This document shows, piece by piece, positions 7,728 to 17,749 of a stretch of 64,000 bases of DNA. Within the stretch, counting starts at the first letter, position 1; the number at the start of each line of letters is the position of its first letter. Origin of the DNA: Amycolatopsis keratiniphila subsp. keratiniphila (lineage in GTDB: Bacteria; Actinomycetota; Actinomycetes; Mycobacteriales; Pseudonocardiaceae); contig NZ_LQMT02000014.1 of assembly GCF_001620365.2 (NCBI RefSeq), positions 33,478 through 97,477 of the forward strand, given 5' to 3'. A program made the translations under genes and the position numbers. Below the pieces are notes generated by a model. That model worked only from the letters and a program-made list of their open reading frames with translations, was not told where the DNA came from and did no database searches.

Positions 7728-8561
7728 TCAGCCTCTGACGTTCTGCACCCTGGACGCGGTGACCAGCCGATCGGTACGAAGGAGCCGCACCCCGCCGGAA
7801 GACTCGAACTGGCGGAATCCTGCCTGGACCTCCCTGCGAAGCTCGTCGATGACGTGCTGATCCACGTCGGCGAGGTTGTACCGAACAGGGCCAGTTGCGA
7901 ACAGGAAGTCAGCCGCGTCGGCAGCGTCCCGGCCGAGCACGATGGGCGCCTCGACCGAGACAGCGCTCACGTCGGCGAATCCTGCATCGTGGAGCAACGC
8001 GTGGATACGTGTCACCTCGTTGAGAGAGCCAACGCCGCGCTGTGCCGGCGACAGCCACCGCATGAAAGGACGCAGCGGGGCGGTCGCCCGTGAGTAGTCA
8101 CTGTCGGGGTCTGGTCCCTGCGGACAGGTGAAGGCCAGCCGTCCACCGAGGCGGAGACTTCGAGCGATGTTCCTGAAGCCTGCGTCGAGATCCACGAAGA
8201 GCATGAGCGCGGATCGACTGATCACCACGTCGAAACCGGCTGCGGGAAAAGGATGCACTTGGGCGTCGGCCCGCACGAACTCGATGTTGGCCAACTGCCG
8301 TTCGGACGCGTCCTCTCGCGCCTGGGCCAGCATCGAGTCCGACAGATCAACGCCGGTGACTCGACCGCGAACCGCTCGTTCGGCCGCGAGCAGGCTGGTC
8401 TGCCCGGTCCCACAGCCGACATCGAGCACCCGATCACGCTCCCCGATCACGGCCGCCGCGAACAACGCTTGGTTGAATCCTTCGGCTATTGCGTTGTACC
8501 GATCGGCATGCCGAGCCCAGATCTCGCCTTCCCAGCCGTTCCAGGACACCGTTCCCTCCAC
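7728..8561 (-). CDS. Class I SAM-dependent methyltransferase
   Basis: A 277-residue Methyltransf_11/25-type enzyme. Motif I is VLDVGCGTGQTSLLA at about residues 44-58, motif II GVDLSDSMLAQA, and motif III-IV FDVVISRSALMLFVD near residue 112. The C-terminal half is typical of small-molecule or ubiquinone-type methyltransferases, but the substrate cannot be read. It is monocistronic, converging on the PH gene with palindromes in between. Confidence 0.85.
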   Translation of the reverse strand: MEGTVSWNGWEGEIWARHADRYNAIAEGFNQALFAAAVIGERDRVLDVGCGTGQTSLLAAERAVRGRVTGVDLSDSMLAQAREDASERQLANIEFVRADAQVHPFPAAGFDVVISRSALMLFVDLDAGFRNIARSLRLGGRLAFTCPQGPDPDSDYSRATAPLRPFMRWLSPAQRGVGSLNEVTRIHALLHDAGFADVSAVSVEAPIVLGRDAADAADFLFATGPVRYNLADVDQHVIDELRREVQAGFRQFESSGGVRLLRTDRLVTASRVQNVRG

Positions 8562-8635
8562 CGAATCGAGCTAGCGCCAACCGGGTCCGGATACGGAGTC
8601 TGCCGCAGATCGGCGAATCCGTGGCAGGTTCACGC

Positions 8636-10020
<1,385 letters not shown>

Positions 10021-10067
10021 ACCTCGAAACCTACCCCTCACCGGGACGGTCCGAAGGGTGAGACTGC

Positions 10068-10838
10068 CTACTCGGGACGCGAGCCGCGGATCTCGATCAG
10101 CAGGTCGGTCACCGCGGTCATGATCCGCTTGGTCGCCTCCTCCAGCACCTCGCGGGACGGCGAGGGCGTCATGAGGTCCGAGAGGTCCACCGGCGGGCCG
10201 GCGATCAGGTTCACCGTCTTGCGCGGGAAGGCGCGCGGGAGCACGGCGTCCGACGGCAGCAGGTGGTGCGTGCCCCAGTTCGCCAGCGGGATCACCGGGA
10301 CACCGGTCTCCAGCGCGATCCGCGCGATTCCGGTCTTGCCGCGCATGGGCCACCCGTCCGGGTGATCGGTGAAGGTGGCTTCCGGGAAGATGACGACGCA
10401 TTCACCCTCACGGACGGCGCTGACGGCGTCGCGGTACGCGTCCGACGCCGTGGCGGCCCCGCGGTAGACCGGGATGTGCTTGCCGGAGCGCATCACCGAG
10501 CCGATGACGGGCGCGTCCCACAGGCTCGCCTTCGCCAGGTAGCGCGGCACGCGCCCATGGGCGAGGCAGTACGCCGTCACCGTCGTCGGGTCGGCGAACG
10601 AGAGGTGGTTCGACGCGACCAGGAAGCCGCCGGACGAGGGCAGGTGCTCCCCGCCGCGCACCCGGAACCGGGTGAACAGCACCAGGAACGGCCACACGAC
10701 GTTGATCGCGAAGGCGAACCAGGCGCCCCGGCCGGCGCGGGCGAAGCGCCGGCCGAAGGCGATCATCTGGCGGAACGTCAGCAGGTCCCCCGAAGCGGGG
10801 CTCAGCGCGGTCCAGCGTTCACGGGGTCTCAGCACCAT
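10068..10838 (-). CDS. 1-acyl-sn-glycerol-3-phosphate acyltransferase family (PlsC-like)
   Basis: A 256-residue acyltransferase. A hydrophobic segment (WFAFAINVVWPFLVLF) precedes the catalytic NHLSFAD (the NHx4D motif, about residue 76), then GxxFVxR-like VMRSGKHIPVYRG and the FPEATFT motif near residue 152. It should acylate lysophosphatidate or a related lipid at the membrane. Start: ATG 10838, with longer GTG/ATG options up to 10883. The gap to lpd is short (47 bases), so cotranscription is possible. Confidence 0.85.
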   Translation of the reverse strand: MVLRPRERWTALSPASGDLLTFRQMIAFGRRFARAGRGAWFAFAINVVWPFLVLFTRFRVRGGEHLPSSGGFLVASNHLSFADPTTVTAYCLAHGRVPRYLAKASLWDAPVIGSVMRSGKHIPVYRGAATASDAYRDAVSAVREGECVVIFPEATFTDHPDGWPMRGKTGIARIALETGVPVIPLANWGTHHLLPSDAVLPRAFPRKTVNLIAGPPVDLSDLMTPSPSREVLEEATKRIMTAVTDLLIEIRGSRPE

Positions 10839-10901
10839 GGACGTAATTCGTAGCCGAACCCGCCCTGGTTCGGCTGAAACCACGCGCGAACGCGGCGCGG
10901 A

Positions 10902-11309
10902 TCACACGCGCTCGAGCACCACCACGGGGATCTCGCGGTCGGTCTTCTTCGCGTACTCGTTGTAGTCCGGCCACACGGCGGCGAGCTTGTCCCACAGCTT
11001 CGCGCGCTCCTCGCCTTCGAGGGTCCGGGCGCGCGCGGTGAACTTGTCCGCCTTGACCTGGGCCTTGACCTCGGGGTTGGCCTGCAGGTTCTTGTACCAG
11101 CCCGGGTCCTCCGGTGCGCCGCCCTTCGAGGCCACGATCACCGGGTTGTCCTGCTCGTCGAACTGGTAGATCAGCGCGAACTTGCGGTCCTCGCCGGTCT
11201 TGCGGCCCTTGGTGGTGAGGATGAGGCAAGGCGCGCCCTTCTCCCAGTCGTGGCCCACCTCGCCGTCGGTCTCTTCGTAGCGACGGACGTGCTCGTCACC
11301 GAAAAGCAT
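10902..11309 (-). CDS. Deazaflavin (F420)-dependent nitroreductase family, downstream cistron of pip
   Basis: A 135-residue Ddn-type protein: TKGRKTGEDRKFALIYQ and the ASKGGAPEDPGWYKNLQANPEV signature bind the F420 phosphate and isoalloxazine. It is expected to use F420H2 to reduce quinones or nitroaromatics. ATG 11309 has AGAGGAA seven bases upstream, a strong ribosome binding site, so it can be translated by itself although the pip frame also runs into it. The family is normally free-standing at this length, which supports independent translation. Confidence 0.75.
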   Translation of the reverse strand: MLFGDEHVRRYEETDGEVGHDWEKGAPCLILTTKGRKTGEDRKFALIYQFDEQDNPVIVASKGGAPEDPGWYKNLQANPEVKAQVKADKFTARARTLEGEERAKLWDKLAAVWPDYNEYAKKTDREIPVVVLERV

Positions 11310-12311
11310 GTCTGTGTTCCTCTCGTCCTGGCGTGTACCGGCGCCCACCCAGTCTGACGCGAACCGGTCGGTCGCGCTGATCAACTCGTGCAGGGTGCCG
11401 GGTTCGTCGAACGCGTGACCCGAGTCGCCGACCATCACCAGTTCGGCGGAGGGCAGCACCTGGCTGAGCTCCCACGCGGTGATGGCCGGGGTGACCACGT
11501 CGTAGCGTCCCTGGACCAGAACGCACGGGATGTCCCGGAGCTTCCCGGCGTCGCGGAGCAGCTGATCTTCGGCCAGCCAGCCGCCGTGCCGGAAGTAGTG
11601 GTTCTCGATCCTCGCGATCGCGAGGGCGAACGCGGGATCGCTGAACGCGTCGATCACCTCGTCCTGGGGACGCAGTTTCACCGTCTCCCCCTCCCAGCGG
11701 CTCCACGCGATCGCGGCGGGACCGTGCACGGCGGGATCCGGATGGCTCAGCAGTTCGTGATAGACCTCGATCAGGTTCTCCTGGCGGCGCGAATACGGCA
11801 CCGGGGCCAGGAACCGCGACCACGCCTCGGGGAAGAGGAACGCCGCTCCCCCGCCGTAGAGCCATTGCAGTTCCTTCACCCGCAAGGTGGCCACCCCGCG
11901 GAGGACGAGTTCCGTGACTCGTCCTGGGTGGGTTTCCGCGTAGGTCAGCCCCAGCACGCTCCCCCACGAGCCGCCGAAGACCATCCAGTGTTCGATGTCC
12001 AGATGCTCGCGCAAGCGCTCGATGTCGGCGACCAGGTGCCACGTCGTGTTGACGGAGAGATCCGCCTCCGGGGTGGCGCAGTTCGGCGTGCTGCGCCCGC
12101 AGCCGCGCTGATCGAAAAGGACGATCCGGTACCGGTCCGGATCGAACAGTCTGCGATGTCTCGGACCCGAACCGCCCCCGGGACCGCCGTGCAGGAAAAT
12201 CACCGGCTTGCCCTCGGGATCGCCGCATTCCTCCCAATAGATCTCGTTGCCGTCACCGACGGGCAACATCCCTTGGACGTAAGGTTCGATTTCCGGATAA
12301 AGGCCGAGCAT
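10902..12311 (-). CDS. pip: Prolyl aminopeptidase reading in frame into a nitroreductase domain
   Basis: Residues 1 to about 320 are a proline iminopeptidase (S33 alpha/beta hydrolase): HGGPGGGSG oxyanion loop, FDQRGCGRS, nucleophile FGGSWGS, acid GRYDVV and histidine GDSGHAFDEPG. It removes N-terminal proline from peptides in the cytoplasm. The usual family length is about 320, yet the frame continues through GAGTRQDERNTD into a second, normally separate protein (residue 335 on) without a stop. ATG 12311 or GTG 12320 are possible starts. The extension probably arose by loss of the pip stop codon; whether the long product is made is unknown. Confidence 0.85.
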   Translation of the reverse strand: MLGLYPEIEPYVQGMLPVGDGNEIYWEECGDPEGKPVIFLHGGPGGGSGPRHRRLFDPDRYRIVLFDQRGCGRSTPNCATPEADLSVNTTWHLVADIERLREHLDIEHWMVFGGSWGSVLGLTYAETHPGRVTELVLRGVATLRVKELQWLYGGGAAFLFPEAWSRFLAPVPYSRRQENLIEVYHELLSHPDPAVHGPAAIAWSRWEGETVKLRPQDEVIDAFSDPAFALAIARIENHYFRHGGWLAEDQLLRDAGKLRDIPCVLVQGRYDVVTPAITAWELSQVLPSAELVMVGDSGHAFDEPGTLHELISATDRFASDWVGAGTRQDERNTDMLFGDEHVRRYEETDGEVGHDWEKGAPCLILTTKGRKTGEDRKFALIYQFDEQDNPVIVASKGGAPEDPGWYKNLQANPEVKAQVKADKFTARARTLEGEERAKLWDKLAAVWPDYNEYAKKTDREIPVVVLERV

Positions 12312-12349
12312 GTCCGCCACTATGCCCCAAACGCCAGCTTGGAGGATCG

Positions 12350-13390
12350 ATGAAGGCCCGCCCCCACGTGACGCTGGAAGATGTGGCGCGCACCGCGGAC
12401 GTGTCGCTCGCGACCGCGTCCCGCGTACTCAACGGCACCGCCACCGTCCGGGGAGATCTCCGCGAACGAGTGATCGCCGCGGCGGCCGAGCTCTCGTACA
12501 CCCCCAATGCTCACGCTCAGGCATTGGCCGGTGGCTCACAGCCGACCGTCGGAGTGATCTGCCACGACGTCGGCGACCCGTATTTCGCCGCGATCGCGGG
12601 CGGGATCATGCGCGCGGCGAGTGAGAACGATCTTCTGGTGATGCTCGCGAGCACGTTCCGCGATCCGGCCAAGGAGGTCGCCTACGTTTCGACGCTGCGT
12701 GCCCAGCGCGCGTCGGCGATTCTGCTGATCGGTTCGGCGTTCGAGGACAAGGCGTGGGAAAAGGCGATGGCCGCCGAACTCGAGCCGTACCGGCGCGGCG
12801 GCGGGCGTGTCGCCGCGGTCAGCAGGCACCGCGGGCTCAAAGTGGACACCGTCCAGCCCGACAACCGGGGTGGCGGCGCCGAACTGGCCAAGGCCCTGCT
12901 GGACTTGGGGCACCGCCGGTTCGCTGTGCTCGCCGGGCCGAAGAGCCTCACCACCGTCGTCGACCGGCTCGACGGGTTCGCCGCGGAACTGGTGGAGCAC
13001 GGCGTCGAACTGGCCGAGGACGACGTCTTCGAGGCGGCGTTCACCCGCGACGGCGGCTACGAGGCGATGGAGAAGGTCCTCGCCCGGCCGCGCAAGCAGT
13101 GGCCGACGTGCGTGTTCGCGGTGACCGACGTGATGGCGATCGGCGCGATGTCGGCCTTGCGCGACGCCGGTGTCTCCGTGCCCGGTGAGATGTCGATCGC
13201 CGGTTTCGACGACATCCCGGTAGTGCGCGATCTCACCCCCGCGCTGACCACGGTCGCGCTGCCGCTGGAGAAACTGGGCGAACGGGCCATGGACCTGGCA
13301 CTCAAGGCCTCCCCCGGCACCCGGCCGCGCGTGGTGAAGCTGTCCGGCGAGGTCGTCCTGCGCCGCAGCACCGCGGCCCCCGGTCGCTGA
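12350..13390 (+). CDS. LacI family transcriptional regulator
   Basis: A 346-residue LacI/GalR repressor: HTH VTLEDVARTADVSLATASRV (residues 7-26), hinge helix HAQALAGG, and a periplasmic-binding-like effector domain with ITS-type GFDDIPVVRDLTPALTTV near the C-terminus. ATG 12350 follows GGAGGATCG. It precedes the DUF993/isomerase genes on the same strand; a palindrome at 13431-13446 between them fits the LacI-family operator, so it is almost certainly their repressor, with a sugar or sugar-phosphate as inducer. Confidence 0.92.
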   Translation: MKARPHVTLEDVARTADVSLATASRVLNGTATVRGDLRERVIAAAAELSYTPNAHAQALAGGSQPTVGVICHDVGDPYFAAIAGGIMRAASENDLLVMLASTFRDPAKEVAYVSTLRAQRASAILLIGSAFEDKAWEKAMAAELEPYRRGGGRVAAVSRHRGLKVDTVQPDNRGGGAELAKALLDLGHRRFAVLAGPKSLTTVVDRLDGFAAELVEHGVELAEDDVFEAAFTRDGGYEAMEKVLARPRKQWPTCVFAVTDVMAIGAMSALRDAGVSVPGEMSIAGFDDIPVVRDLTPALTTVALPLEKLGERAMDLALKASPGTRPRVVKLSGEVVLRRSTAAPGR

Positions 13391-13430
13391 AACCCTTGTG
13401 TACGGCCTGAGGAGTGACTTAACGTGGTCC

Positions 13431-13446
13431 GAGAAAGCGCTTTCTC
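13431..13446 (+). promoter_or_regulatory. LacI-family operator
   Basis: GAGAAAGCGCTTTCTC is a perfect 16-bp palindrome with the central CG and the GAAA/TTTC half-sites typical of LacI/GalR family operators. It is 22 bases upstream of the ATG of the DUF993 gene and 41 bases after the LacI gene. Confidence 0.85.
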
Positions 13447-13468
13447 ACACCCGCGCCACGGAGACCCG

Positions 13469-14620
13469 ATGACCTTGATCGCCCTTCCCACCGCCGACGG
13501 CGGCCTGGCGGAGTGGACGCCGCGAGGGGCGGAAACGCCCGCGAAACCGGCGACGCCGCCGACCTCCCGGATCGCCTACGCGGCCGCGCACGTGGTCGCC
13601 GACCCGTTCTCCCCCGCCGACCCCGAAGAAGGCGCGGTGCTGGACTGGGACACCACGCTCGCCTTCCGCGAGCACCTGTGGTCCTGCGGTCTCGGCGTCG
13701 CCGAAGCCATGGACACCGCGCAGCGCGGGATGGGCCTGGACTGGGCCACCACCAAGGACCTGATCCGCCGCACCGGGGCGCTCGCCGCCGGACGGCCGTG
13801 GGTGGCGGGTGTCGGCACCGATCAGCTCCCCGACGGCGAAGCCACCGCCGGGTCCATTGTGGACGCCTGGCGCGAGCAGCTGGATCTGGTCGGCGAGGCG
13901 GGCGCGATCCCGGTCGTGATGGCCAGCCGCGCGCTCGCCGCCTCGGCGTCCGGACCCGCGGATTACCATGCCGCGTACGGGAAACTGCTCTCCGGGGCGG
14001 ACCGTCCGGTCCTGCTGCACTGGCTGGGCGAGCAGTTCGACCCGGCGCTGGCGGGCTACTGGGGCCACGGCGACGTCCGCAAGGCGGCCGAGGAACTGGG
14101 CAGGCTCTGCGCCGAGCACGCCGGCGTGATCGCCGGGGTCAAGGTTTCGGTGCTCGACGCGTCGATCGAGACCGAATTCCGCCGCGCGCTGCCCGAAGGC
14201 GTCAAGTGCTACACCGGCGACGACTTCAACTACCCGGAGCTCATCGCCGGAGACGACCAGGGCCACAGCGAAGCGCTTCTGGGCATCTTCGACGCCGTCG
14301 CGCAGGTCGCCGGTGCCGCGCTCGCCCGCCTCGACGAGGGTGACAAGGCCGGTTTCCACGGCCTGCTCGACCCGACGGTGGCGCTGAGCCGGGCCATTTT
14401 CCGCGCCCCCACGAGGAACTACAAGACCGGCGTCGTCTTCCTCGCCTACCTCAACGGGCACCAGGACCACTTCCGCATGGTCGCCGGCCGCGAGTCGGCC
14501 CGCTCCATCACGCATCTGGCCGAACTGCTGCGCCTGGCCGACGCCGCGGGCGCGCTCACCGACCCGGAGCTGGCCGTCGCGCGGATGCGGCCGCTGCTGG
14601 CCGCGGCGGGGGTGGCCTGA
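13469..14620 (+). CDS. DUF993 family protein (dihydrodipicolinate-synthase-like aldolase fold)
   Basis: A 383-residue DUF993 protein, a family with the TIM-barrel fold of DapA-like aldolases, found beside sugar catabolic genes. Recognisable parts are LDWDTTLAFREHLWSCGLGVAEAMDTAQRG's region (about 65-95), IPVVMASRALA and GVIAGVKVSVLDASIE, where the Lys in GVKVS is a candidate Schiff-base residue. The start ATG 13469 has GGAG five bases upstream; a GTG at 13424 would place the operator inside the gene. Its stop overlaps the next gene (TGATG), so the two form an operon under the LacI repressor. The reaction is unknown. Confidence 0.85.
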   Translation: MTLIALPTADGGLAEWTPRGAETPAKPATPPTSRIAYAAAHVVADPFSPADPEEGAVLDWDTTLAFREHLWSCGLGVAEAMDTAQRGMGLDWATTKDLIRRTGALAAGRPWVAGVGTDQLPDGEATAGSIVDAWREQLDLVGEAGAIPVVMASRALAASASGPADYHAAYGKLLSGADRPVLLHWLGEQFDPALAGYWGHGDVRKAAEELGRLCAEHAGVIAGVKVSVLDASIETEFRRALPEGVKCYTGDDFNYPELIAGDDQGHSEALLGIFDAVAQVAGAALARLDEGDKAGFHGLLDPTVALSRAIFRAPTRNYKTGVVFLAYLNGHQDHFRMVAGRESARSITHLAELLRLADAAGALTDPELAVARMRPLLAAAGVA

Positions 14621-15426
14621 TGGACCGGTTGAGCCTGAACCAGATCACCACCAAGGCCTGGTCGTTGCCGGAGGCCGTCGCGGGCTGCGCCGAGGCGGGT
14701 GTCCGCTGGATCGGCCTGTGGCGCGACAAGGTCGCCGAGACCGGCGTCGACGAAGCCGCCCGGCTGCTCAAGGAGTACGACGTCGGCGTGTCGTCGTTGT
14801 GCCGTGGCGGTTTCTTCACCGGGGTCACCCCGGAAGGCGCCGGAGTGGACGGTGTCGCGCAGACCAGGGAGGCGATCGACGAAGCCGCCGCGCTGGGCGC
14901 GGACGTCCTCGTCCTGGTCGTCGGCGGGGTGAACGGCAGCCTGAAGTCGTCTCGGCAGCGCGTCGCGGACGCGGTCGGCGAGCTGGCGCCGTACGCCGGT
15001 GAGCGCGGGGTCCGCCTCGGCCTGGAACCCTTGCACCCCATGCAGTGCGCCGAACGTTCCGTCCTGTCCACTGTGGACGAGGCGCTGGCGATCGCGCTGG
15101 AGCATCCGGCCGATCAGGTCGGCGTGATCGTCGACGAGTTCCACGTGTGGTGGGACCCGCGGATCGAGGAGTCGATCGCCGCCGCGGCGGGCCGGATCGC
15201 CGGATTCCACGTCTGCGACCAGAAAGTGCCCCTGACCGACACCCTGCTCGGCCGGGCGCTGCCCGGTGACGGCCCGATCGATCACCGGCACCTGAAGGCC
15301 TGTGTCGAGGCCGCCGGGTACACCGGCCCGATCGAGGTCGAGGTGTTCGACGCCGATCTCTGGCGCCGCCCCGGTGGCGAGGTGCTGGCGGAGACCGTCC
15401 AGGCCTACCGCGACCACGTTTCCTGA
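14620..15426 (+). CDS. Sugar phosphate isomerase/epimerase (AP endonuclease 2 fold)
   Basis: A 268-residue TIM-barrel protein of the xylose-isomerase-like superfamily. Metal-binding residues are visible in LGLEPLHP (Glu), VGVIVDEFHVWWDPRI (Asp, His), GFHVCDQKVP and the terminal IEVEVFDADLW (Glu). It should isomerise or epimerise a sugar or sugar acid. The ATG overlaps the DUF993 stop (TGATGG), which means translational coupling. The pair and the LacI gene form a small sugar-utilisation locus lacking a transporter. Confidence 0.85.
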   Translation: MDRLSLNQITTKAWSLPEAVAGCAEAGVRWIGLWRDKVAETGVDEAARLLKEYDVGVSSLCRGGFFTGVTPEGAGVDGVAQTREAIDEAAALGADVLVLVVGGVNGSLKSSRQRVADAVGELAPYAGERGVRLGLEPLHPMQCAERSVLSTVDEALAIALEHPADQVGVIVDEFHVWWDPRIEESIAAAAGRIAGFHVCDQKVPLTDTLLGRALPGDGPIDHRHLKACVEAAGYTGPIEVEVFDADLWRRPGGEVLAETVQAYRDHVS

Positions 15427-15495
15427 CGAAAGTAAGGGTCGCTCGCTGCCCAAGGTCCGCTGTCCGGGCGGCCGTGGTCTCCTACCGTTCGCGGC

Positions 15496-16968
15496 ATGAA
15501 ACCACGGCTGCTCTGGTGGCTGGGCACAGCGTTGCTCCTGCTCGCCGTCCACACCGACTGGAACGTTCCGCTCGCGGCCTGGGTGTTCCCGGTCTTCCTC
15601 CTCCGCTACGCCCGGCTGGCGCCCACGCGCCGCGCGATCCTCATGGTGGGCCTGTCCCTGCTGATCGGGCAGGTGTTCTGGCTCGGTGTCACCGGTCTGC
15701 TGTTCGTGCTCTCCGCTCTGCTCGCCTTCACCTTGCTCGCCGTGCTGCAGACGACGGCGTTCCTCGCCGACCGTCTGCTCGCCGACCGCGCCGGCCCGTT
15801 GAGAACGCTGGTGTTCCCGGTGACGCTCGTCGCGGGTGAATACCTCTTCACGGTGATCACCGGATTCGGGGACTTCGGCGCGCTCGGCAGCACCCAGTCC
15901 ACGAATCTGCCGCTGCTCCAAACGGCCTCCGTGACCGGCGTGTACGGCCTCACCTTCGTCATGGCGTGGTCCGCCTCGGTCGCGAACACCGTTTGGGCGG
16001 AAGGGTGGCGGCCGGTCCAGCGCACGGTCGTCGTGCACCTTTGCCTGCTCGGCGTGGTGTTCGCCGCCGGTGGCGCGCGGTTGCTGTTCGACGCTCCCAC
16101 GACGAAAACGGTGCGGGTCGCGGGGATCAGCCCGTCGGCCGAGGCGGACCGGACGAGTTCCGACGCGTTGAAGCGGATCGGAGTGAAGTATTGGCGTGCC
16201 GAAGAAGTCGTGGCCGCCGACCCGGCCGCGGTCGGCGCCGCGTTCGCGCCGGTCACCGAGGATCTCGTGACGAGGACCCGGCAGCAGGCGTCGGCGGGGG
16301 CGAAGATCGTGCTCTGGCCGGAAACCCACGCCAGTGTGCTGGAGCGCGACCAGGCGGCTTTGCTCGCCCGCGTCGGCACCGAAGCGAAGCAAGCAGGGAT
16401 CCACGTCGGACTCGCGTACTCGCTCTACACCGCGCAGGCTCCGTTCATCCGCAACGTGGCCGTGCTCGTCGGGCCGTCCGGCGAGGTGCTGTGGACCTAC
16501 GACAAGACGCATCCGACGCCGATGGAGCCGATGACCCCCGGCCCGGGCATCGTCCCCACCACCGATTCGGCGTACGGACGGATCGCGTCGGTCATCTGCT
16601 ATGACGCGGATTTCCCCGGCCTGATGCGCCAAGCCGCGGACAAGGGGACCTCGCTGATGCTCGTCCCCGCCAACGACTGGCCGGGATTCGGCTCGCTGCA
16701 CGCGGAAAAGGCCGTCTTCCGCGCGGTGGAGAACGGATATCCGCTCTTCCGGCACTCCACCCACGGGAATTCCACAGCCGTGGACGGTCAGGGCCGGGTG
16801 CTCGGGCACGCCGACTACTACCGCACGGATCAGCAGACGCTCGTCGCGGATCTGCCGGTGCAGCCGAGAACACAGACCGTGTACGCCCGTGTCGGCGACG
16901 TGTTCGCCTGGCTGTGCCTCGCGGCCGCCGCGATCTGTCCTTTATGGACATATCGAAGGAAACGTTAG
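15496..16968 (+). CDS. lnt: Apolipoprotein N-acyltransferase-like membrane nitrilase
   Basis: A 490-residue protein with about six N-terminal membrane segments (residues 5-195), a carbon-nitrogen hydrolase domain (about 205-455) and one C-terminal helix (VFAWLCLAAAAICPLW), the architecture of Lnt. Catalytic triad: Glu in LWPETHAS, Lys in TYDKTHP and Cys in SVICYDADFP. Lnt adds the third acyl chain to lipoproteins at the outer face of the membrane. The length is close to the family's. Alternative: a nitrilase-type enzyme with another amide substrate, as actinobacteria carry several Lnt-like paralogues. Confidence 0.85.
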   Translation: MKPRLLWWLGTALLLLAVHTDWNVPLAAWVFPVFLLRYARLAPTRRAILMVGLSLLIGQVFWLGVTGLLFVLSALLAFTLLAVLQTTAFLADRLLADRAGPLRTLVFPVTLVAGEYLFTVITGFGDFGALGSTQSTNLPLLQTASVTGVYGLTFVMAWSASVANTVWAEGWRPVQRTVVVHLCLLGVVFAAGGARLLFDAPTTKTVRVAGISPSAEADRTSSDALKRIGVKYWRAEEVVAADPAAVGAAFAPVTEDLVTRTRQQASAGAKIVLWPETHASVLERDQAALLARVGTEAKQAGIHVGLAYSLYTAQAPFIRNVAVLVGPSGEVLWTYDKTHPTPMEPMTPGPGIVPTTDSAYGRIASVICYDADFPGLMRQAADKGTSLMLVPANDWPGFGSLHAEKAVFRAVENGYPLFRHSTHGNSTAVDGQGRVLGHADYYRTDQQTLVADLPVQPRTQTVYARVGDVFAWLCLAAAAICPLWTYRRKR

Positions 16969-17044
16969 CGCCCCGTTACGGAAGGCGTGGTGTTCCTAAC
17001 GTCTCAGCCGAAAAGAACAGTGTTCAACGGTTAAGCTCCCCCGC

Positions 17045-17749
17045 ATGCCGAAACTGCTGGTGGTGGAAGACGACGACGCGATCGGCGGCGTCCTCGAATC
17101 GACCCTCCGTCTGCACGGCTACGAGGTCTCCTGGCAGCGCGACGGCCGCACCGCGCTCGCGGCCGCCGCGGACGGCGACATCGACTTCGTCCTGCTCGAC
17201 CTCGGGCTGCCGGATCTGGACGGGGTCGAGGTCTGCCGACGGCTGCGGGCGGAGCTGCCCGGCGCCGTCCTGGTCATCCTGACCGCGCGGCAGGAGGAGA
17301 TGGACGTCGTCGTGGGCCTGGAGGCAGGCGCCGACGACTACCTCACCAAACCCATCCGGCTCGGCGAACTGCTCGCCAGGGTGCGGGCGCATCTGCGGCG
17401 CGGGACGGCGCCGCCGGAGAGCAGGCCCGCGATCGCCATCGGCTATCTGCGGGTGGACACCGCCGGCCGCCGGGTCAGTGTCGGCGGCAAGGAGATCGCG
17501 TTGCGGGCCAAGGAGTTCGACCTGCTCGCCCGGCTGGCCGAACAGCCGGGCGTCGCGGTCAGCCGCGACACCCTGATGTCCGAGGTGTGGGACGCGCATT
17601 GGTACGGCTCCACGAAGACGCTCGACGTCCACATCGCGGCGCTGCGCCGGAAGCTGACCGAGTCGGCGCCCACGCCCGAGCAGGCGCCGAGGATCTCGAC
17701 CCTGCGCGGCCACGGCTACCGCCTCGAACAGCCCTTCGAGAGTCAGTAG
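17045..17749 (+). CDS. OmpR/PhoB family response regulator
   Basis: A 234-residue regulator: receiver domain (residues 1-118; acidic pocket VVEDDDA, phosphoacceptor in FVLLDLGLPDLDG, Thr in ILTARQEE, Lys in DDYLTKPI) and a C-terminal OmpR winged helix (about 140-232; LRAKEFDLLARLAEQ, LDVHIAALRRKL, TLRGHGYRLE). It should be phosphorylated by the histidine kinase at 20137-21468, which is on the same strand but separated from it by three genes on the other strand. It overlaps the permease gene by 7 bases at the 3' end. Confidence 0.92.
   Translation: MPKLLVVEDDDAIGGVLESTLRLHGYEVSWQRDGRTALAAAADGDIDFVLLDLGLPDLDGVEVCRRLRAELPGAVLVILTARQEEMDVVVGLEAGADDYLTKPIRLGELLARVRAHLRRGTAPPESRPAIAIGYLRVDTAGRRVSVGGKEIALRAKEFDLLARLAEQPGVAVSRDTLMSEVWDAHWYGSTKTLDVHIAALRRKLTESAPTPEQAPRISTLRGHGYRLEQPFESQ

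Noticed and set aside
14446-16809. 787-codon minus-strand frame over the isomerase and Lnt genes
   Set aside because: Repetitive Arg/Gln/Gly/His composition, no family match, and the plus-strand genes are unmistakable.
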